Assembly: GCF_900108955.1 (NCBI RefSeq)
Contig: NZ_FNYA01000003.1
Location: 1-64,000, forward strand
DNA from: Flavobacterium terrigena
GTDB lineage: Bacteria; Bacteroidota; Bacteroidia; Flavobacteriales; Flavobacteriaceae
Length of the DNA stretch: 64,000 nucleotides
Reading direction: 5' to 3'
Of the stretch, positions 52,997-62,500 are shown in pieces. Positions within the stretch are counted from its first letter, which is position 1; each line of letters starts with the position of its first letter. The notes below the pieces were generated by a model, which made no database searches, was not told where the DNA came from, and was given only the letters and a program-made list of their open reading frames with translations. The position numbers were made by a program, and so were the translations under genes.

Positions 52997-55272
52997 TTTT
53001 CCAATCCCACTTTAAACAAACGCAATTCTTCCCAAGAGAACGCGTCGCCGTTTTTTTCTTTCAAAAGGCCTAAACCTTCGCCGTTATAATCCTTGAAAAC
53101 TTCCTGCAACGCTGCAATTTTTTCATCGGACATAATATCAGAAATGGTTAACGCTTCCATTTGAATTAGTTTAGTAAAGTGTGAATAAATGGAACTTACG
53201 GTTAATTTTCGTTTGGCAGCAATTTCTTCAATCGATAGATTTTCTTTCCAAAGATCTAAAGTGATTTCAATCGTAGCTTTTTTCGGTTCTGTAGATTTTG
53301 CCTTTTTTGCTTTGGTTTTCTTACTGAACGTTTCCGAATGATCTTTCTCCACAAATCCATCAATTTGCTTGAATTGTTCAGATAATGAACCAATTTTATT
53401 GATTTTATAATACTTCATTTCGTCCGAAGACATCGTTTTTTTATTGAATTCAATTCCGTTCACAAGATTCTTAATCAACAACATCGATTTTTTCAATTGT
53501 AAAACCGTTTTCACTTGAATTTCTTCCAATTCTAAAAGTTCGTCGTGGAACGTTTTGACTTTTTTCAAGTTGCTGACTTCTGCAATTTTCAGCAATAAAT
53601 CCGTAACCTGATAATCTAAGGTTTTAAAATAATAATTATAAGCGGCTTCACATCTTTCGGCCAAAAATGGAATATCTATCGTTTCTTGGTAACAAATTTT
53701 TTGAATTTGATTGATGAATTTCTGCGATGTATCAAACAAAGCGGCAATGATACTTTCGTTTTGTTGAGCCCAAATTCGGTATTTCGATTTGGTCGAATTC
53801 GAAACTTCATCGTTATACGAAAACAAATGATTGCGCCATTCTTGAGCCAATTGTCTGAAATCAAAACTTTTACACAATTCTACACGTAAAAAATGCTTGG
53901 TTTCTAGTTCTAATGATTTTTCTAAAAGCGTCTCATCGGCTTTGTTATTGGCGTAATTCAGCACTTCCGTATCGGAAGAAATGCCGTTTAATTGTATCGG
54001 AGAAAGCAAAATTAACCCTTTTAACGAACGAAGTCGTGATAAAGCCACATACGCTTGTCCGGGCGCAAAAACACGCGAAACATCCAACGCAGCGTTGTCA
54101 AAAGTTAAACCTTGACTCTTATGCACCGTAATCGCCCACGCTAATTTTAACGGATAATGACTAAAAGTTCCTACTACAGTTTCTTCAATCTCTTTCGTAT
54201 CAGGGTTTACGGTGTATTTTATGTTTTCCCAAGTGTATAAATCGACTTCAATAGTTTTTTTTTCTTCTGCGAAATGCACTAAAATTTCTTTTTCGGCTAA
54301 AGAAGTAATTGTTCCCATTTTTCCGTTGAAGTAATTTTTTTCGAAAGAAGAGTCGTTTTTTATAAACATCACTTGCGCACCGACTTTTAAATCCATTTTA
54401 GGCTCAATCGGGTAAATTTTTTCTGGAAAATCTTCTACCAATTCTGGGAAGTAAGAAAAGGTTTTGGTTTTTAATTCCGCTAAAGCTTCTTTGTTGATTT
54501 CATCCGCTTTGGCGTTGTGAGTCGTAACGATAATACAACCGTTATGGTTTTTTATATTGAAATCGGGTTTTACGTATTGATTTAAAACCGCGATATTTTC
54601 GTTCGTAATTTTATTGTTTCGAAGATTGTTTAAAATCGAAATAAACGTTTCATCATCTTGGCGATAAATTTTATCTAATTCGATATACAAAGGCGGATTC
54701 TGACGAATGACTTGCGAATGAAAGAAGAACATGCCTTGATAATATTTCTTCAATTCGTACCATTCTTCTTGTTTGATGACTGGTGGTAGTTGTAGTAAAT
54801 CTCCTATAAAAAGAACTTGTACACCCCCAAAAGGTGCATCAACTCTACGAACTTTTTGTAGCATAAAATCGATCGCATCCAAAACATCTGGGCGAAGCAT
54901 AGAAACTTCATCGATGATTAATAATTCTACATTTAAAAGCACTTGTTTTTTAGTAGCATTCATTCGGAAATGCTTGCTAATTGTACTTTTTGTTTCAAAT
55001 TTATATTGATTCGAATCGGCATTAACCACTTTAAAATCAGGAATAAAAGCCGAAAAAGGCAATTGAAACATGGAATGAATCGTAACGCCACCAGCATTTA
55101 GCGCAGCAATTCCAGTAGGAGCGACTACGATAGTGTTTTTGTGCGATGTAGCAATAATTTCTTTAAGAAGGGTAGTTTTCCCAGTTCCTGCTTTACCTGT
55201 TAAGAATACAGATTTGTTGGTCTGGTTGATAAATTGAAGGGTGTATTGAGCGGCTTTAGATAAATGTTCCAC
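52993..55272 (-). CDS. PIF1/RecD2-like superfamily 1 helicase with C-terminal HTH
   Basis: The 759-residue protein is an ATP-dependent DNA helicase. Motifs run in order: Walker A GKAGTGKTT (26-34), Ia VVAPTGIAALNAGGVTIHS, Walker B LLIIDEVSML, motif III VLFIGDLLQLPPV, and the C-terminal WAITVHKSQGLTFDNAALD with AYVALSRLRSLKGL (motifs V-VI), typical of PIF1/Dda enzymes. Near the C-terminus (about 665-710) LDLWKENLSIEEIAAKRKLTVSSIYSHF is a helicase helix-turn-helix. The start is a GTG at 55272, inside a parS half-site. A -7 box lies just upstream. Its role is probably genome maintenance. Confidence 0.92.
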   Translation of the reverse strand: MEHLSKAAQYTLQFINQTNKSVFLTGKAGTGKTTLLKEIIATSHKNTIVVAPTGIAALNAGGVTIHSMFQLPFSAFIPDFKVVNADSNQYKFETKSTISKHFRMNATKKQVLLNVELLIIDEVSMLRPDVLDAIDFMLQKVRRVDAPFGGVQVLFIGDLLQLPPVIKQEEWYELKKYYQGMFFFHSQVIRQNPPLYIELDKIYRQDDETFISILNNLRNNKITNENIAVLNQYVKPDFNIKNHNGCIIVTTHNAKADEINKEALAELKTKTFSYFPELVEDFPEKIYPIEPKMDLKVGAQVMFIKNDSSFEKNYFNGKMGTITSLAEKEILVHFAEEKKTIEVDLYTWENIKYTVNPDTKEIEETVVGTFSHYPLKLAWAITVHKSQGLTFDNAALDVSRVFAPGQAYVALSRLRSLKGLILLSPIQLNGISSDTEVLNYANNKADETLLEKSLELETKHFLRVELCKSFDFRQLAQEWRNHLFSYNDEVSNSTKSKYRIWAQQNESIIAALFDTSQKFINQIQKICYQETIDIPFLAERCEAAYNYYFKTLDYQVTDLLLKIAEVSNLKKVKTFHDELLELEEIQVKTVLQLKKSMLLIKNLVNGIEFNKKTMSSDEMKYYKINKIGSLSEQFKQIDGFVEKDHSETFSKKTKAKKAKSTEPKKATIEITLDLWKENLSIEEIAAKRKLTVSSIYSHFTKLIQMEALTISDIMSDEKIAALQEVFKDYNGEGLGLLKEKNGDAFSWEELRLFKVGLEN

Positions 55273-55276
55273 GTGG
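55265..55276. promoter_or_regulatory. parS-like half-site at the helicase start
   Basis: TGTTCCACGTGG matches 12 of 12 bases of the left side of the parS palindromes near mnmG, but the right end has decayed. It includes the helicase GTG start codon. Weak as a ParB site on its own. Confidence 0.35.
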
Positions 55277-55292
55277 CGTATAGTTTAGATGG

Positions 55293-55300
55293 CAAATATA
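55293..55300 (-). promoter_or_regulatory. Candidate -7 box for the helicase gene
   Basis: The minus strand reads TATATTTG (TAnnTTTG), 21 bases before the GTG start and directly after the T run of the OmpH-like gene terminator. Confidence 0.45.
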
Positions 55301-55327
55301 AAAAAAGCCTTGATTTCTCAAGGCTTT
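55300..55327 (-). terminator. Terminator after the OmpH-like gene
   Basis: A 10-bp perfect stem with a 4-base loop (55304-55313 with 55318-55327) is followed on the minus strand by seven T, five bases after the stop codon. Confidence 0.88.
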
Positions 55328-55331
55328 CTTA

Positions 55332-55883
55332 TTATTTTTTTTCTTTAGTTGCTTTATATTCTTCATTTAATTGTTTCAGTAACTTGTCTGTTAAATTATA
55401 TGAATCTTTAGCATAAATTACGTTTGGCGCAGCATCTGAAGTTGTGAAAATATAATCGAAACCTTCTTTTTTACCATAAGCTTGAATATATTTTTTAACA
55501 TCATTCACTAATGAATCCTTTAAAGCACCACCTTCAGTTTCAATTTGTGCCATAATTTGGTTTCTTTCTTGAACTAAAACTTGCTCTCTTTGTTGTAATT
55601 GAGCAGCTTTTTGTTGCGCCCATGCTTGACCGTTAGCTTGTGCCGCTTTTTCGAAACTTGCCATTTCCGCTTGTAATTGCTTTCCTTTAGCTTCAATTGG
55701 ACGACCTAATTCTTCCGTTTTTACTTTAAACTTTTCGTTTTCATCAGTAAATTTTTCATATTTTTCTAATAAAACAGAAGTATCAATATAACCTGTTTTA
55801 AAATCGTCTTTTTTTGCAGTTGCAGTTTCTTGGCAAGAAATCATAGCTACACCTAATGCAACTAGTACTAATAATTTTTTCAT
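55332..55883 (-). CDS. OmpH/Skp-like chaperone, lipoprotein form
   Basis: Skp/OmpH proteins hold unfolded outer-membrane proteins in the periplasm. From the ATG at 55883 (MKKLLVLVALGVAMISC) the product has 183 residues. The core (about 30-165) is a long heptad-patterned coiled coil (KQLQAEMASFEKAAQANGQ) flanked by short strands (GYIDTSVLLEKY, FDYIFTTSDAAPNVIY), as in Skp. The signal peptide ends in the lipobox MISC, so this member should be lipid-anchored, unlike soluble E. coli Skp. The ATG at 55919 adds 12 residues and spoils the signal. It is monocistronic, with a 297-base A+T-rich upstream gap. Confidence 0.88.
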   Translation of the reverse strand: MKKLLVLVALGVAMISCQETATAKKDDFKTGYIDTSVLLEKYEKFTDENEKFKVKTEELGRPIEAKGKQLQAEMASFEKAAQANGQAWAQQKAAQLQQREQVLVQERNQIMAQIETEGGALKDSLVNDVKKYIQAYGKKEGFDYIFTTSDAAPNVIYAKDSYNLTDKLLKQLNEEYKATKEKK

Positions 55884-56180
55884 TTTTCTTTTGTTAATTT
55901 TTATTGAAATGAAATCCACTTAGGAAATCGGTTTTTTAATTTTGGTAAAAATAATAGGTTTCTTTTTAATTTTAATTCTTTTTTGAAATTTTCTTTAAAT
56001 ATTGAAAAAAACGAAAGAAAAAACAACTATAATAAAACCTTATGTCTTTTTAAAATAACGATAAATAATTACTATTAAAAACCATTTATTTAAACAACAC
56101 TTATATAAAACATCTTTTTTGGCTAATATATTTCGATGTTTTTATACAAAATCGACTTTAAAATCGCTTTATTTTACGTT
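55884..56180. other. A+T-rich intergenic gap upstream of the OmpH-like gene
   Basis: About 300 bases with long A and T runs. I see no ORF, no exact TAnnTTTG box on the minus strand, no tRNA and no DnaA box of the TTATNCACA type. It presumably holds the promoter of the OmpH-like gene. Confidence 0.5.
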
Positions 56181-57029
56181 TTACTTGTTTTTTATAATGT
56201 AAATGTGCGAAGAAAACTCTTTTTTGAACAATCCTGACACATTTGAAACAAATCCTATAAAAAATCCTTTTACGAAACTCATTTTTCCGTTTTTGTATTT
56301 TTCAGATAAAAGCGACACATAAAAACTATCAAACCACATCGGTTTTACTTTTTTCAATTCCATATCCACATCTGAAAATAATCTTTTGATACTGGTTTTT
56401 GAGAAATGCCATAAATGTCGAGGCACATCATAAGCTGCCCAAAATTGTTTGTAATAAATCGCATCGTAGGATTTATAATTTGGCACCGCAATAATTATCG
56501 TTCCAGTTGGTTTTACAATTCGTTTTAAATTAGCGATGTATTCTTCTAAATTCGGAACGTGTTCTAAAACGTGCCACATCGTAACTACGTCAAAAGAATT
56601 TTCTGGTAATGCAAAAATATCTTCTGTGAAAATTACACCTTTATTAAGGGCAAGATTTTTTGCATCTGAATTGGGTTCGTATCCCAAAATATCCCAACCT
56701 TGATTTTTGGCTTCTACTAAAAAATCTCCGGTTCCTGATCCAATGTCTAAAAGTTTTCCTTTTTGATTTTGCTCAGAAGTAATTAAAGAAACTTTCCCTT
56801 TAATCGCATTTCTTTTTACAATGTGATAAATTTTTTCAAACAATGTACGTTTTCCATCAGTGTGAGATATATAATCTTCGCTTTCGTAGTATTTTGGTAA
56901 AACGTCTAACGATGGAGTAGGTGTTGTTTTTAATAAATCATATTCCTTGTTATGTAACAAAGAAAAGGTTTCTTTTGAAACCGAATGATCTTTAACTATA
57001 ATAAATTGGTTTTCTTCTAAAAAATTCAT
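56181..57029 (-). CDS. Class I SAM-dependent methyltransferase
   Basis: The 282-residue protein has a UbiE/Methyltransf-type Rossmann domain with motif I LLDIGSGTGDFLVEA (about 103-117), the acidic SAM-ribose residue in YEPNSDAKN, and FDVVTMWHVLEHVPNLEEY for motif II. The N-terminal ~85 residues include TPTPSLDVLPKYYESEDYISH, often seen in methyltransferases of surface-glycan or fatty-acid type, but no zinc ribbon is visible. The substrate is unknown. It follows mnmG after a 119-base gap holding a heptamer array and a parS site. Confidence 0.88.
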   Translation of the reverse strand: MNFLEENQFIIVKDHSVSKETFSLLHNKEYDLLKTTPTPSLDVLPKYYESEDYISHTDGKRTLFEKIYHIVKRNAIKGKVSLITSEQNQKGKLLDIGSGTGDFLVEAKNQGWDILGYEPNSDAKNLALNKGVIFTEDIFALPENSFDVVTMWHVLEHVPNLEEYIANLKRIVKPTGTIIIAVPNYKSYDAIYYKQFWAAYDVPRHLWHFSKTSIKRLFSDVDMELKKVKPMWFDSFYVSLLSEKYKNGKMSFVKGFFIGFVSNVSGLFKKEFSSHIYIIKNK

Positions 57030-57067
57030 TTTCTATTTTGGTCTTTATTTATAGGCTTTGACAAGGT

Positions 57068-57083
57068 TGTTTCACGTGGAACT
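57068..57083. promoter_or_regulatory. parS-like site A
   Basis: TGTTTCACGTGGAACT matches the ParB-binding consensus TGTTTCACGTGAAACA at 14 of 16 positions with an intact CACGTG core. It lies between the methyltransferase gene and mnmG. Confidence 0.75.
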
Positions 57084-57092
57084 TTTTTTAGT

Positions 57093-57147
57093 ATTCAGTC
57101 GCAGTTTGCAGTCACGGTCAAAAAACTGAAAACTGTGACTGCAAACT
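57093..57147. repeat. Inverted pair of heptamer arrays after mnmG, possible terminator
   Basis: The left arm has CAGT-starting units, the right arm ACTG-starting units (ACTGAAA, ACTGTG, then ACTGCAA). They contain a perfect 13-bp inverted repeat (57103-57115 with 57135-57147). The structure begins two bases after the mnmG stop, so on the minus strand it may act as its 3'-end hairpin, although no strong T run follows directly. Confidence 0.75.
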
Positions 57148-57148
57148 T

Positions 57149-59020
57149 TTAACGACCCATATGAATTAACAACACAGAAATATCACTTGGAGAAACTCCG
57201 CTGATACGTGATGCTTGTGCAATTGTTGTTGGACGTATTTTTGTTAGTTTCTGACGCGCTTCAATGGATATTGCTTTAATTCTATCAAAATCGTAATTAT
57301 CTGGAATGCGAACATCTTCTAAACGATTCACTTTATCTGCGTGTACTTTTTCTTTTTCGATATAACCAGAATATTTCACTTGAATTTCTGCTTGCTCGAT
57401 AACTTCTAAATCTAAATCATGTTCGGAAATATAATCGGTAACAGCTTCAAATTTTAAAATATCTTCTAAATCAATTTGCGGACGAGAAAATACTTTAAAC
57501 ATTTTATCACCTTGTGTCATCGGACTAGAACCTTTCGCTTCTAAAATCGGATTCGCTACTGCGGCTTTTACACTTGTTTCTTTAAAGAAATTTACAAACT
57601 TTTCTGAAGCGTCTAATTTATATTCCATTCTTTTTAAACGATCTGCTTTTGCTAAACCAATTGCATGACCTTTCGGAGTCAAACGCAAATCGGCATTATC
57701 TTGTCGCAATAACGTTCTATATTCGGCACGAGAAGTAAACATACGATATGGTTCTTCTGTTCCTTTCGTAATTAAATCGTCAATTAAAACTCCAATATAA
57801 GCTTCGTCACGTTTTAAAATTAGAGGTTCTTTTTCTTGCACTTTTAACGCAGCATTTATTCCAGCCATCAAACCTTGAGAAGCAGCTTCTTCATAACCTG
57901 TAGTTCCATTAATTTGTCCAGCGAAATATAAACCGTTAATTAATTTCGTTTCTAAAGTATGTTTCAATTGCGTAGGAGGGAAGTAATCGTATTCAATTGC
58001 ATATCCAGGACGGAAGAATTTTACATTTTCAAATCCTTCTACAGAACGCAATGCTTTAAACTGAACATCTTCAGGTAGCGATGTTGAAAATCCATTCACA
58101 TACACTTCACAAGTTTTCCAACCTTCAGGTTCAATAAACAATTGATGACGTTCTTTATCTGCGAAACGATTAATCTTATCTTCAATAGAAGGACAATATC
58201 TTGGACCGATTGATTTTATTCTACCGTTGAACATTGGACTTCTATCGAAACCTTCACGTAATAAATCGTGAACCGTTTCTGAAGTGTAGGTCATAAAACA
58301 AGAACGTTGTTCTGTTAATGGTTTAGTGATATCTGAATAAGAAAATTTTGAAGGATTAACATCGCCAGGTTGTTCAATCATTTTAGAATAATCTAATGAA
58401 CGACCATCTACACGAGGCGGTGTTCCTGTTTTCATTCTTCCTGATTCAAAACCTAATTTCAATAAATCTTCTGTGATTCCAAAAGAAGCACTTTCACCAG
58501 CACGACCACCACCAAATTGTTTGTCACCAATATGAATTAATCCATTCAAGAAAGTTCCATTCGTTAACACAACTGTTTTAGCTTTAATCTCCAAACCAAG
58601 TGAAGTCCTGATTCCGACAATTTCGTTTCCTTCTGACAAAATTCCAGAAACCATTTCTTGGTAAAAATCTAAATTTGGAGTTCCTTCTAACATCATTCTC
58701 CATTCTTCAGCGAAACGCATTCTGTCTGATTGACATCTTGGCGACCACATTGCTGGACCTTTTGAAAGATTCAACATCTTGAATTGAATTGCCGTCAAAT
58801 CGGAAACAATTCCAGAATAACCGCCCAACGCATCAATTTCACGCACAATTTGTCCTTTTGCAATTCCTCCCATAGCAGGATTGCAAGACATCTGCGCAAT
58901 GTTTTGAAGATTCATTGTTACCAATAAAGTCGAGCATCCCATGTTTGCAGCAGCAGCAGCAGCTTCACAACCAGCGTGACCTGCGCCAACTACAATTACA
59001 TCATATTTTTCTTGAAACAT
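57149..59020 (-). CDS. mnmG: tRNA uridine-5-carboxymethylaminomethyl modification enzyme MnmG (GidA)
   Basis: MnmG, with MnmE, builds the cmnm5 modification on wobble uridine 34 of several tRNAs, using FAD and methylene-tetrahydrofolate. I start it at the ATG at 59020 (MFQEKYDVIV), giving 623 residues, the family norm. The FAD-binding GAGHAGCEAA is at about residues 12-21, CNPAMGGIAKGQIVREIDALGG follows, and the catalytic cysteine lies in PRYCPSIEDKI. The C-terminal SGVSPSDISVLLIHMGR is conserved. The ATG at 59083 would add 21 residues that are simply two parS sites translated. mnmG is often near oriC and parAB. Confidence 0.97.
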   Translation of the reverse strand: MFQEKYDVIVVGAGHAGCEAAAAAANMGCSTLLVTMNLQNIAQMSCNPAMGGIAKGQIVREIDALGGYSGIVSDLTAIQFKMLNLSKGPAMWSPRCQSDRMRFAEEWRMMLEGTPNLDFYQEMVSGILSEGNEIVGIRTSLGLEIKAKTVVLTNGTFLNGLIHIGDKQFGGGRAGESASFGITEDLLKLGFESGRMKTGTPPRVDGRSLDYSKMIEQPGDVNPSKFSYSDITKPLTEQRSCFMTYTSETVHDLLREGFDRSPMFNGRIKSIGPRYCPSIEDKINRFADKERHQLFIEPEGWKTCEVYVNGFSTSLPEDVQFKALRSVEGFENVKFFRPGYAIEYDYFPPTQLKHTLETKLINGLYFAGQINGTTGYEEAASQGLMAGINAALKVQEKEPLILKRDEAYIGVLIDDLITKGTEEPYRMFTSRAEYRTLLRQDNADLRLTPKGHAIGLAKADRLKRMEYKLDASEKFVNFFKETSVKAAVANPILEAKGSSPMTQGDKMFKVFSRPQIDLEDILKFEAVTDYISEHDLDLEVIEQAEIQVKYSGYIEKEKVHADKVNRLEDVRIPDNYDFDRIKAISIEARQKLTKIRPTTIAQASRISGVSPSDISVLLIHMGR

Positions 59021-59026
59021 ATTTTT

Positions 59027-59042
59027 TGTTCCACGTGAAACA
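59027..59042. promoter_or_regulatory. parS-like site B
   Basis: TGTTCCACGTGAAACA is an exact match to the form TGTTNCACGTGAAACA recognised by chromosomal ParB proteins in many bacteria. It lies seven bases upstream of the mnmG ATG. Confidence 0.85.
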
Positions 59043-59066
59043 CATGGATAAATTTTAAAAATTTTT

Positions 59067-59082
59067 TGTTCCACGTGGAACA
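59067..59082. promoter_or_regulatory. parS-like site C
   Basis: TGTTCCACGTGGAACA is a perfect 16-base palindrome of the parS type in the 81-base gap between ybeY and mnmG, 24 bases from site B. Confidence 0.85.
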
Positions 59083-59101
59083 AAAAACTTAAGTTATTGT
59101 A

Positions 59102-59521
59102 TTAAAGTTCCACGTGGAACATTTTTATTTTTTCTTCTTCTTTAGCGCGCATAATTAAAGCGTCACTATCTGATTTGTCTTTATAGCCACAATAGTGTAA
59201 AATACCGTGAGCTAAAACGCGTTTTAATTCTTCATCAAAAGACACATTAAAATCATTAGCGTTGTCTTCAACTCTTTCAACAGATATAAAAATATCACCG
59301 CTAATCACATTGCCTTCTGTATAATCGAAACTAATTATATCAGTTAATGTGTCGTGATTTAAATATTGCATATTGATATTATGTAAAAAATCATCGTCAC
59401 AAAAGATATAAGAAATTTCGCCTAAAACTTTATTCTCAGATTCAATGATGTTTTCTATCCAAGAAGCGTAAACCTCTTCTTGGTCTAAAGTAAAATCTAA
59501 TTCGTAATTAAAACTAATCAT
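59102..59521 (-). CDS. ybeY: Endoribonuclease YbeY
   Basis: YbeY is a metal-dependent RNase for 16S rRNA 3'-end maturation and ribosome quality control. The 139-residue protein has the signature HGILHYCGYKD: H105 and H109 are two metal ligands, but the third position, histidine in the E. coli HGxLHxxGYDH motif, is D115. This Asp variant appears to be the Bacteroidota form. The C-terminal residues FHVEL are encoded by a parS palindrome. It overlaps the DUF4175 gene by eight bases and precedes mnmG, all on the same strand. Confidence 0.93.
   Translation of the reverse strand: MISFNYELDFTLDQEEVYASWIENIIESENKVLGEISYIFCDDDFLHNINMQYLNHDTLTDIISFDYTEGNVISGDIFISVERVEDNANDFNVSFDEELKRVLAHGILHYCGYKDKSDSDALIMRAKEEEKIKMFHVEL
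59106..59121. promoter_or_regulatory. parS-like site D, inside the ybeY coding end
   Basis: AGTTCCACGTGGAACA matches site C at 15 of 16 bases. It overlaps the last codons of ybeY (FHVEL). Confidence 0.8.
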
Positions 59522-62500
59522 TGCCTTTGAAATATTGTTGCACTTTGTTATTAAAATTGGGTTGCAAAGGTAGGCTTTGTCTGTTTAATATTTCAACACT
59601 TTTTAAATAATTTAAAAGAGCAGGAGGCAAGGGTTTGTTCGTGCCAAGGAAATCTTTTTTATTTGTATTTGATTCTCTTTTGGTGTCTTGACCTTGTTGT
59701 TTTAATGCTGTTTCTAGTTTTAATAGTTCGTGGTTGATTTGCAAAGCACGATTAATATTATCTTGTGTCAAACCTTTATTGATTAATTGCTTTTCTAAAT
59801 CCTTCATTTGCTTCACGGCATTTTGTCCGTTTCCACCCATTCCGTTTTTCTCTAATTCATTTTGAAGTGACTCGCGTAACTCTTGTTGTTCCTTGATAAT
59901 TTCTAATAATTTACCAGCATCACCTTCACCGTCTTTTCCTTCATTTCCTTGCGAACCACCTTCGCCTTCTTGACCTGGTTTCTTACCTTGTCCTGGTTTA
60001 TCGACCTCACCAGGTTTTTTACCCTCACCAGGTTTCGGCATTCCATCTTTCATTTTATCACCTAAACCTTTTTGTTTCGAAATGATATCACCTAATTGTT
60101 TACCTTGACCTTTACCTGGTTTTGGTTTACCAGCGCCAGATGCAGACATGCTCATGTTCATGTCGTTTTGCACATTACTTAAAAAGTCGGCTAAAGCATT
60201 CGCAGATGATAACGTAAATTGTTGATGAGAAATTCCTTTTCCACGATTGGTAGAAACTAAATTCTCTATAGATTTATCTAGATTATAATGTATTTCTTCT
60301 ACTTCTTTTAAAACCAAATCCGATAATTTTGGTTGTCGTAAAGACAAGGCAAACAAACTATCATCCACATGTTTGAACTGCGTTTTTAAATCTTGCTGGT
60401 TTTTCAACAATACACTAACATTAGCTTTTGAATTTGCAACGGTTTTAAATTGCTTCATCAATTTTTCTTGATCGAAAGAAAACGACAATAAATTATCCAA
60501 GATTTGACGTAACACCTTAGCGTCTTCTTGATTCTCTTCCTTTTCTCCAGAAGACATCGATTGAGACATTTTCTGACTCATTTGTTTCATTTTTTGGGCA
60601 GCAGCTTTCTGATTCTTTTTAGCAGATTTACTGTCTTTCTTTTCTAAATTATCTTCTGCTTTTTGTTGTTCCTGATCAACATCTTTTTGATCACCTTTGT
60701 CATTTGGAATATCCATAGGCGATTTTAATTCCTTATTTTCTTTTTCTAAATCATCCAATTCTTTTTTCAAATCTTCGAATTCCTTAGACAGTTTTTCTTG
60801 TTCTTCTTTAGTTGAATTTTCTTTCTCTGAAAGCTTATCTTGTTTGTCAGCAAGCTTGTCTAATTTATCTGCAAGTTGTTCTGCTTTTTGTTCCACATAA
60901 TAACGCTTAGTTAATTCTACCAATTGCTCTAAAGATTTCTGTTGCGTTTTCGCTTGCTGTTTTAATTTATCAGCTTTGTCGAACAATTCTTCTTTCTCTA
61001 ATTTCTTAGTCAGCTCTTCTAATTCTTTTAAAAGTTTTTCGTTTTTAGCTGCTTCTTTCTCGTTTTTTTCTAAACGATTTAAAAGCTCTTGCTTCATTTC
61101 GTCTTTTTGTTCTGGTTTAAATTGCTCCAGATTTTCTTTCATCTTTTCAGAAAATTCCTTCATCATTTCATCTTGTTGTTTCTGACGATTAATGAAGTCT
61201 TGAATCTTCTTTTGGTCTTTATAATCTAAGTTGTCTTTTTGTTTATCTAGTTTTTTTAATTTCTCCAATTCATCAAACTGCTTGTCTTGATTATCCAATG
61301 CTTTTTGTAAACTATTGATATTAGATTGCTGTTCTTGTAGAGATTTTTGCTCTTTTTGTTCCTGAGTTAACTCAGAATGAGAAAAAACAGAAGATTTTGA
61401 TGATTTTAAACCATTAACTACATCATTATCAAACACTTCGAAGTAAAAATCGTAATTTATACCTTGTTGTAACGGAATTCCATCAGGAAACGAATACACA
61501 AACTGGTCAACAACTTTACTTTTTAAAACTAAACCTTTTCTATACACTACATTTGGTTTGTTTCTATCATAATACACGACTTGTAATTTAGACAAACCAT
61601 AATCATCCGAAACTTGTCCGATAATAACTTTTTGTTTTAATTTTAAACTATCTGGCGTTTCTGTAGCAGAAATACTTGGAAACTGATCTTTTAAAATCGT
61701 TAGTTTATATTGTAAGTTTTCGTGGTTCTTTAATTGTTTGTTTGAAATGGAGATTTGATAATCGGTGTTATTCACAATTCGTTTAGAAAGAGAAAACTGA
61801 TTGTCGCTTTTCAAAAATGAAGTTGCCAAAGAATCTTTCTTGAATTTCACTTCAGTTGTTGCTAACGTATTTAATTTCCATGTTACAATTGTTCCTTCAG
61901 GAATTACTGCATTTCCTGTTCCTTGAATAACTTCAGGTTTTTTACCTAAATATTTTGGGAAATTCAATTGCATTGTGAATGAAGAAATCGTTGGAACGTT
62001 TACCACATTCAACACATAATCATTAGAAGTAATTTCATTCGATTTAAAATGAAAAGAAATATCATTTTGAACATTATCAAATTGGTACGTGAATTTTCCT
62101 GGAGTTGTGTTTTCTAAAAAATATTCTTCATTATTGATAATTATCGAAGCATTTTCAGGAATCACAGTTCCAACCGTTTTGACTTCAAGTTTAAACGATT
62201 TGTTTTGTTCCACGTTTAAATTATCCGAAATAATCTCAAATTTAAAAGCGGCTGGTTTTTCGAAATTCTTATCGTATTGAACTACTCGTGCAAAACTTTT
62301 AGAAATCACATCCGAATTTCCAGAGATAAAAAAGAACAAAATGAACAATAACGGAATTAACGCAAATGGTAAATACTTTTTGTTTTTATTGAAATTAATC
62401 GCGTTCGAAAACGGAATTGGTTGTAAACTATTTGCTTTTTGTTCGATAGAAGCTAAAACCAATTCTGTTGGAGTTGCCGTGTTGGCTAATTGTAAAAAAT

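Noticed and set aside
55884..56180. A+T-rich gap near the parS cluster as a possible replication origin
   Set aside because: No DnaA boxes are visible and dnaA/dnaN are absent; high A+T is normal for gaps in this genome.
60697..61185. Ser/Phe-rich open frames opposite the DUF4175 coiled coil
   Set aside because: They are reverse-strand shadows of Lys/Glu/Gln-rich codons, without initiation signals.
62203..62220. TGTTCCACGTTTAAAT, parS-like
   Set aside because: It loses the CACGTG core and matches only about 12 of 16 positions, within the DUF4175 coding sequence.
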